A stretch of DNA of 64,000 bases from Toxonevra muliebris. Taxonomy: Eukaryota > Arthropoda > Insecta > Diptera > Pallopteridae. The notes beneath the pieces were generated by a model, which had not been told where the DNA came from, did not search any database, and saw only the letters and a program-made list of their open reading frames with translations. A program made the position numbers and the translations under genes. Within the stretch, counting starts at the first letter, position 1. Each line of letters starts with the position of its first letter. Of this stretch, positions 25,001-34,000 are shown in pieces. The stretch is taken from the NCBI GenBank assembly GCA_963691655.1, contig OY829327.1, positions 55,068,079 through 55,132,078 on the forward strand, read 5' to 3'.

Positions 25001-28000
25001 GCATATGCTACATAGATCTTTCAGGTGTTCCAGGTGAAGCTCCAGTAGATGCCTCTTCGCTTTCGGTGAGAGAGTACATAGTTGGCTGACGCCAGTGCTG
25101 GTTGTAATGTTGTGTGAAAGTAAGTTTTTCAGAAATTCCTCTGGATCTGAGCGCCTTCCATATAATACCGCTATGACTGCTGTCTAACGCCGTGCTGCAG
25201 TCATCGAAAGCAAGATGGAACGTCGACTGCCATTCATACATTAGTTCGACATGATTTGAACGAAAGCCAGTTTGTTGTTTTCTCAGTGAATGGTCAAGTT
25301 TCATTTTAATGCGGCTTAAAAGTATACTAGACAGTACTTTGGACATGATGGAGAGAAGCATGATTCCACGGTTGCTGTTAATTTGCGAAAGATCTCCTGT
25401 CTTTGGAAGAACAACTAGTATACCCTGTAACCAGTCCTCGAGAATCTTTTCTTCGATTCAAATAGATTTGAACATTGAAAGTTGCCATGTGTCTGGGCAC
25501 ACTTTTAAAATCCCAGCCTGTATTTTATCATTTCCTGCAGTGATGGTACGGTGGAGCTTATTCTGTTATGGCGCGGCAGCTAAGTACTATTGCGGCCTTG
25601 TGGCGCAACTTCTGCGCTTGATTCTTGAGCTTCAATGTTAGGAGGCTTTAATACTTCAGTAAAATTCTCCCTGCCTTGCTCAATTCTTCTCGTAAGCAGA
25701 GTTCCGTCTTTCGATCTTACTGGACGCGAAGCTTTATTACTTTTGCCGGTGATCTTGCTTGTAATATTGTACAAAGTTTTGATCTTATGTTGTTGTGCTA
25801 GACTGGATTATCAATCTAGTTTATCTCGTCTACACATTTTTTGACGTCTTTGTTGAACTTGATGACAAATCAGTACTTTCAATTCACAGTCATTCGCAAA
25901 ATTACAAAATAGTCTTAAAAATAATATACTATAGCTGGAGAAATAACGCATAAAATCTAATAAAAATAAATCTGTGCAAATTATCTTCGCCACTCGTCCA
26001 GATGTGTGTCCTACAGTTAACATAAATGAAAATTAAATACCACAATCCAATGAAGCAAAATACTTAGGAGTGTACCTGACATAGAAAATCACATTTTCGC
26101 TAAACTAATGATACTTGAGCTCAAATAAAGCAACCTATACTGGCTTCTAAAACAAACTCAAAATCATAACTATCCAACAAAAATAAACAGCTGTTGGGTA
26201 CGACTGCAAATTCTAATATTGACATTATTCAAAAAGTGTATAAAAAATTGTTTTATCAAAATGCGTACACTCTAATTTGCCCACCACTATATTTCAGTTT
26301 CGGTTTAACATGAGTTTAATTTTCACTTCCTACAAAAGCGTTTTCTTCTTTCGGAAAATGTTTCTTCTGCACATTCAAAGTAATGAAATCTTAACTTCAA
26401 AAAAAAGTAAAAACCATGAAAAGAAGCTGCAAGTATTTTTTCCAAGTCATGTTGCAATAACGCGACAACGACATCAACGACGACTACGATAACAACACGT
26501 TGAAAATTGCTGTCGCACGGGTGCATTTTAAATTTCATAACAGTGTCGCCGGGGAATGTCGTCTGAATGAATATTTGCCAGCAACTTGAGTGTTTCTGGC
26601 AAATAAATGAGAAGGATGCGGACGAGTATGAAAAGGATCATATAGTTTGCTTGTGAAAAGTTCCCAGTGGCATTTGTAACTTCAAACATGCCACTGTCTC
26701 TCTGTCTGTCTATATGTCTTGCTGCTGTCTGTCTATCTGTTTGTATAATTGTTTGTCGTGTAATGGAATGTTGTAGACTTTTGGGAGTAGTCATCGTCAT
26801 CTACACATATACATACATAGAGTATTGAATTGGTACATGTAGCATCTTATGCTGTTGCAAAATGAAATAACCACTAATGGATGGGTTTTGCATAATTATA
26901 AAATAGATTACACTTGCACATACATATGTACGTTTTCAAAAGTGCCCAGCCAGCAATTGTGAAACAGATTTGAAATTATTTTATTATAACACACTTTAAA
27001 AGTTAGTAAAATTACAAAATTGAAAATTGTTTCTTCTCTTGTGCAGGCAAAACTTTTCCGCATCTTTCAACAAGTCTTTCACGCACCACGTGATGCACAT
27101 CAAGATGAAGTGCGTCGCCTTGGCATTTACATTCTTCGCAAATTTGTTGAAACTGCTCCCAGTAATCCCAAAATCTATGCAGAGCTATTATTTTATAAAT
27201 CAATCAAAGAGGCAAATGAGCTGGAATCAGGTTATTGTGATGCCTATGATTCGTAAGTATATATCCTTTTTAAATACATGCGCACACACACCCATACATA
27301 TACAAAGAGTGAGACAAATAAACAAGCATACACTCAACCGCAATGCCTTGGGGAGCTTTTCATTTAAACATTCATTATTAAATGAAGTTTTCTTTCTTGT
27401 ATTGTGTTTGATTGTGATTGTTGTTTGCATCTTAGTATATCAATCTCCATCTCAACGTCTGCATCGCATCGGTGTGTGTTTGAGTGTGTATGTGTGTGCG
27501 CAAAATACAAATGATAAATGATTGTCTTTTGCGTCAACACACCCTTTCTTTCTTTCAAACAATTTCATCACTCTTTAATATTTTCCAAAAATCTTAATAC
27601 AGCGGCACCAAAGGCACTTGGACCGAGGAACAAGAAACCGAATTGCGTTTTCTATTCGAGGAGAATCAACGTAATCCTGAAACTGATAAGGGTAAGTTCA
27701 ATTTAGTTCAAAGTTTATACTGCTCTTGCAGAAGGTTATCAAATCTCGTCTTCGCACAAAGAAAATGTTGAATGTTGTTTTCGGTTGGCAAAAGTCCATA
27801 TAGTCACACCCTAATAATAATGATGTTAGTGATAATGACAATCAATGATGACTAAGTATGATGACAACGAAGATGATGACTGATGAGTGCTTGAGCAATG
27901 CGTCAATTGCTTTGCGTTGGAAGTTTCAATAATTGAAATTATTCTCTTTATTATTATCGTCAAGTAGCAGCATCTGTTTTCATTGTTATGTCCAGCTATT

Positions 28001-31000
28001 TATTATTGAATGCTCACGTAACGTTATGAAAATTTAATTTTTCCACTTGTACTTTTTAATGGAACCAATGTTTAATTTGATTGACAAATTTTCTATCGAT
28101 AGATCAGTTTATGACAGAAGAGGAGGGACTGCAAAAACAAACGAAGTTGCAAAGTTAACATTATACGAATATACTATAGCATGCATTAAACACGAATGAG
28201 TTAAATTTATTTCTTTTGATATGAAAACTCGTCTAGTGACTTCGATGCTGGTGGGTTGTTAATTTATTTCTCCATACAAATTCTTCCAAGTTAAACACAT
28301 TTGCTCCAGCTTTTTCGATTCTACCTAAGTCTCTTCTAGCTAGAAGCTTTAAAATATTTGGAGCCAGGCTATAATGTAATGATGCTAATCCACGAATCGA
28401 CACTAATCGCGTTGGTTGGTTTCGATAGAATTCGTTGGCATCGAAAATAAACATTTAATTTCTTTATCAAGTCTGGAGATTTTCGTAATTTAAATTGTGA
28501 ATAAAGCATTTTTTTTTTGTTGTATTAAACGGTCTATAAAATCTGCGACAGATTTTTGTTAAAACTACAGTCCGCGATAAAAAAGGTAGCCCTTTAAATT
28601 TGCTTGTTTAATTTGTAAGAATTTTCAAATTTATTTTCAATATCCACTTATGTTAGCCTAAATACATTAAAAACATTAATATATGTAAATTCATTTAATT
28701 AATTTTAAATAAACAGAAAATAATTATGATTCCTTCATTTCAACCTGCGAAAAATATGATAGGACTTTTGTCATTAATTATTAAAAAAATGATACGTTTG
28801 TATTACCTTTTTTGTTTTATTTAAACCACTGCCAACCAGGGCCGTAGCCAGAAATTTTTTTTCGGTGTGGGGCGAAGGGGGGGGGCGGGGCGGTTTCATT
28901 CGAAGAAAATATTCATAAATAATTTTTATCAAACTGATTTTTAAATACAATAAATTAAATCGATGATACATTTGATGGACCCTATAAAATTAAAATTTTA
29001 GGAAAAATTTTCCTATTTTTTTTTAATCTTAACCTCAAAAAAATGGCCAAAAGTGACAAAAAAATTCCCAGAATAATGAAATTATATTTTTTTTAAATAA
29101 ATATTATTCAATGTGCATTCTAATGCATTTTTTTTATCGTGAGGGACATAATTTCATTAACACATTGAATTCCCACTACTGATGATGTACCCAACCTAAA
29201 AAAAATTACCAAAAATAGTAGAGGCTCATTTCAAATGATCGTCATTGGGAATTTGAGCCATTATCAATGATAAGGAACCGGGATGAGGTTGGGTTATATT
29301 CCCTAAATTCGTGAAGTCAATGCATTTAAAGAGATCTTTCTAGTCGTTGTGCTCTGAGCAATAATGCGTTACAAAATTAATTTTAAGATGGGTTTTGCTA
29401 ATAAGATGGCGTTTTTGCGAAAGAATATTTCACGTTAAACACGAATCTGAGGTCAAAAACTTCCCATCACGTAACGTTTTAGGAAATAAATGGGGTTCAA
29501 GCATGTCTTATTTTTCAAGGATCCGATAATTTTTTCTATTTTTATTAATTTTAAAATTTTTCAAACTGATTCAGGACGAAACTTCAAATTAAAAACAGTT
29601 ACTGACCTAGAAAAACTATGAATGCAGGAGCGCTCAGTATCACCTTCTCTTTTTGAATCCGTAGTCAAACCTCATGTCGAAGAAAACAAATCGGATTTGA
29701 TCGCATAGTGTAACTAATATTTCAAATTTATTTTTTGTATTTGATTTTTTAAAAAATATCGTTAAATAGATTTTATTTTGACTTTTTTCCATCCATTGGC
29801 AATTAATCTCAAAAATTTGAATAAAGTTTCCACATTTCGGGGGGGGGGGGGGTGTCAGAACTCCCAAAACCTCCCCCTAAATACGGCCTTGCCGTTCAAC
29901 AACATCCGTTTTGGCAGAGATTTAAATGTATTTTAACGTATTTTTCTAGTATTTCCATTCTTTCAAAATACTTGTTTTAAGTTCTCCAACAACTTCAAAA
30001 ACTGCCGATTTTCGCTGTAAACTACTCGTCTATAGGTAAACTATAGAATAGGCACAATATTCTGAGCAAAATACTCTTAAAAACATTTAGCTGTGTGTAT
30101 TGTAGCATAATCTTGTTGAAATATTAAAGTTTTCTTGACTATATTGTGTGCGTTGTGTAAATTAATTGCCAATACGCTGACTACTTAATTATCGGTAGCA
30201 CAAACTGGATTTCTGTTTTTCTGCCATATCCAATGCCGGCATCAGTATTTTTGAGCATCAGTTGAAATTCGAGGAACCCATCGTGTTGATTTCATTGTGT
30301 ATCTAAGATGATACCTAAATGTGGGCGATACAACCATGGCATTCATGCTCAGTTCTTCAGCAATCATTCCATGGGTCAATCTTGGATCTTCGCCAAATTT
30401 GGACTTCACTAGAGCCACACTTACATTAAGTATTTCCTCAGACTTGAGGTTACGCCGAAACCCGTTAAGAATAGCAAACCAAATCTCTTGCTGTGGTAGC
30501 AGTGGAATTTCTACCGTCTCCTTCTCAGTAGCTTTGCGTTTTCTTGTCTCCATGTTTACTATCTGTAGTGAAACTTAAAATGAAATATCGCAATACTAGG
30601 CCAAATCAGCTGCTATTTTTTGACTTGCCAAAAATGTATTCAGTGTTGCCAACTAAGCGAACTTTTGTTAGCCCCCTCGTATTGCTATCATAAACAGAAT
30701 TAGATTCTTTATGTTTTTTGTAGACTATGAAAATTAAATCTAGTTTTTAATTTTTCAAAGTCTTGACTACTGTTCCATGTATGTGCTTCATTAAATAATG
30801 TGTAACAGGCTTAAAGAACGTATATATGTACTCATCACAACAACAGTGTATACAGAGAATTCGCCACGATTCCTCATCAGTGATCTTAGCGATAGTTCTT
30901 AATCTTTCCATATCCTATATAGGTTAGGTTAGGTTGGAGTGGCTGTCGAGAGACACACTTAAGCCTGAACGGCCCATTGTGATACCACATAGTTGGACCT

Positions 31001-34000
31001 ACAGTTTAACGCCGATTCCGAACGGCGGTGTGGCAATTTTTTATCGGCTTGGTGGTTTTGCCATTACCAACCAATGTGTGTACTTGTACACTATCTTATA
31101 ATTCTCATACACTTCATATTGATAGTGAATATAAGAAAGTTATGAAAATTAACCACCAGACGAAGACGGGAATCGAACCCGAACCTCCCAGATGAAAGTC
31201 TAGTGCACTATCCACTAGGCTATCGAGGTCGTCTATATCCTATAGAAGCTACTTATATTTGAAATCGTAACCAAGAATTCCAGATTTGATTCCAAATATC
31301 TTCACTGAATAGAGATATTGAAAGAAAACTACCATTACCGTTCTGTATACTTATTTGTTGTTGTGTTTTTCTCATTACTGCTAGTCTGCATAACAGTTCG
31401 TTATTTCAGTATCGTTGGTTGTCCTCCCCAAACATAAAATAATGTTTGGCTTAACTATGGGTGAAAAATCAGGACAAAAATCACCTCGAATTTTTCAATC
31501 AATTCATTGAATGTAAATCGGCACAGCACTGATAAAATCCGCACGCTTAGTTATATTAGGTAAAACAAAGCATTATTATAAAACAATTTAATTGAAAAAA
31601 TTGCGTAGTAAAGTTTTCTAACTCCTCTGATACCATACAATATTAAAATTGAATTTCTGAAAACTTTCTGCACAAATTTTTAAACATACCATTCTCTTTC
31701 CAAGTATACTGCCTTTAAATTTAAATAACTACTACTTAATATCTCGCGTTTCGATAAATACTTGCAATAAAACTGATGTGAGTGAGACCTGTATAAGTTT
31801 TCTGGAATGATAAGCAGTTTCTAATGCCTAACTGCCTTCATTCACTTATATGTGCTTGCGAAAATAGTTTCATAGAATGTTATACTAAAAAATACGAAAT
31901 CCATTCTATTTAATCCATTAAAGTTGATAGTGTTAACGCAAATTCTCGTAGTACCACATCACCAGCAGCACCACATTGCTGCATCCACATTTCGCACACT
32001 AACCTCAACCTCAACGTTCATCGTTCAACGTTCAACCTCAAAACTAGAAACACTTCGTCACTTCATCACTTGGCATTGTCAGCGGCGGCAACTTGCCATT
32101 TTGGCAAATTAAATTTAAATCCCCAAATGTTTCAGCGCACACAATCATATCAAAAAGTACTATAAGAGTATAGATAACCAAAAAAAAAAAGAAGAAGAAG
32201 AAGAGGATAGGAAACGAAAGAAGGAAAATCAAAATCCTTTTATCGTGTGGTAGCGCGGGGAAGCAACAACCATTTGAAAATAGTTTTAAGTGAATTTCCA
32301 ACTCAAAAAATCTGCTTTTTTATTTACTCATTGTTTTTTATTTTCATTCTTCTTGCTTTTTTTTTTTGTTCTTATTTATTTATATGCCTGTGCAGATGTG
32401 ATTGATTGGATTCTGGAGAATTTAATCGACAAAACACGTACACGTCGTGGTATTCTAAAGAAGCTGAAGGAGTTGGGTTTATTGTTCAAAGCACCCACTA
32501 AGAAAACAACAGCCAGTGCAGCTGCTGCTAAAAATCTATGGAGGCCAGAAGAGGATGAGGAGCTACGCAGTCTGTACGATCAACATAGAATGGAAGAAGG
32601 TTGGTAGTAGTTTTAATTAATATATGTGCAGTTAAAGTTGCTAAGTTTTTCTTTTGTTACAGATTGCCTGCAGCGTATATTGGACGAGTTCGAAGATCGT
32701 CGAAATAAGCCGCAGATTATCAAACGCATGCTGCAGTTGCATATGATTGCTGATAAGTCCGAGATATTGCCGCAAAAACAGCGAAAACGTAAGCCAAAGA
32801 AGAAAACTGAAAGTGGAAGCGATGATAATGATGACGACGAAGACATGATGGAGCCACAATTCGATGATGTCTCAACAATGCAGAAAAAGAGTAAAAAATC
32901 CAAGCCGAGGAAGCCTGCTGCCCAGCAGCCGAAGCGTAAAATTGTGCGTACACCATTGGATGTGGGCACGGTTCGTGCATTGCTGGCTCAAGTGGATAGC
33001 GAGAAATATCAGGAGGCCATCGATTGGCTAAAGGAATGTCTAGATGATGCAGCCGACGACACAGAAGAACCATCTGAAGAAGATGATGGTGTACCATTGC
33101 TGCCACTGCAAGAGATTCCAAAAGAAGCAATGGAAAATGGTAATTTCCAGAAATTGCTGGTTGCTTTGGGCATTCAACCGCCAATAGTTGGCATTGAGAA
33201 TTACTGGCGCATCCCAATCTATTTAAATTCAGCTGATTTGAAATTGCGCGCCAAGATTGTGGCAGGAGAAGAAGTGGATGTCGAGGATATCGATGATGAC
33301 GAAAATGATGAAGCTGATGCTGTCTCACAAAGTGCTGGCGAAGAAAGTGAAGAGGATTTCTTCGATGATTATATGAAGCGACAACGTAAACAATTCGATG
33401 CAATAGAATCTTATATGGATCAAAGAATAGAGAAATTGAATAGTATCATGTTTAACGAGAGCGATGATGAGGACAAGGAATGCATACTGCCAACACTCAA
33501 AGAGAGAAAAAAGAAGCAGAGGGTGAAATCTGAACGTAAACAAAAGAAACAAAAAGAAACTGATGCATCTGAAAACGATGATGAAAATGTTGTAGATGAG
33601 ATTCAAAAGAAATTAAATAGAAAAAAACGCAAGCCTGATTACTTGAGTAGTGATGAGGATGATGATGGTGAAAGTGAAAATGAACCACCAGCAATGAAAG
33701 AAACAAAAAAAACTCATCATAAAAAGAAGATAACAGAAGAAATATTACCAAATTCAAATACTGACAATTTATTCGATCAGTTGAGAGCCAAACGCGCTAG
33801 TAAACCTAGTCGGGTCACAGAAACTGCTGTAAAAGAAACCAAAGCGACCACATTTTCACAAGAAATCGAAGAACTCAATTTTAATTCGGAAGATTTTCGC
33901 AAACGTTTACTTGAACTGGGTGACTCCGATGATGATGACGACAACGACATTGATAATACCATCACTGAAACAAATGCCACCAAAAATCGTACACGACGCG

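Noticed and set aside
28233..28454. A 73-residue - frame with a somewhat protein-like composition
   Set aside because: No recognised family, no splice signals linking it to anything and no second piece nearby.
28568..28836. Left end of a Tc1-like element (CAGTCCGCGATAAAAAAGG)
   Set aside because: No matching inverted partner or transposase sequence was found downstream.
31145..31234. Possible functional tRNA-Glu gene (TTC-like anticodon arm)
   Set aside because: The A and B boxes are good, but the acceptor strands do not pair properly and the unit continues into a 315-bp SINE bounded by a 10-bp duplication.
32720..33403. A 227-residue open frame on the - strand over the last timeout exon
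   Set aside because: It and the other - frames to 34466 are shadows of GAT/GAA/AAG-biased coding on the + strand; the products are compositional and match nothing.
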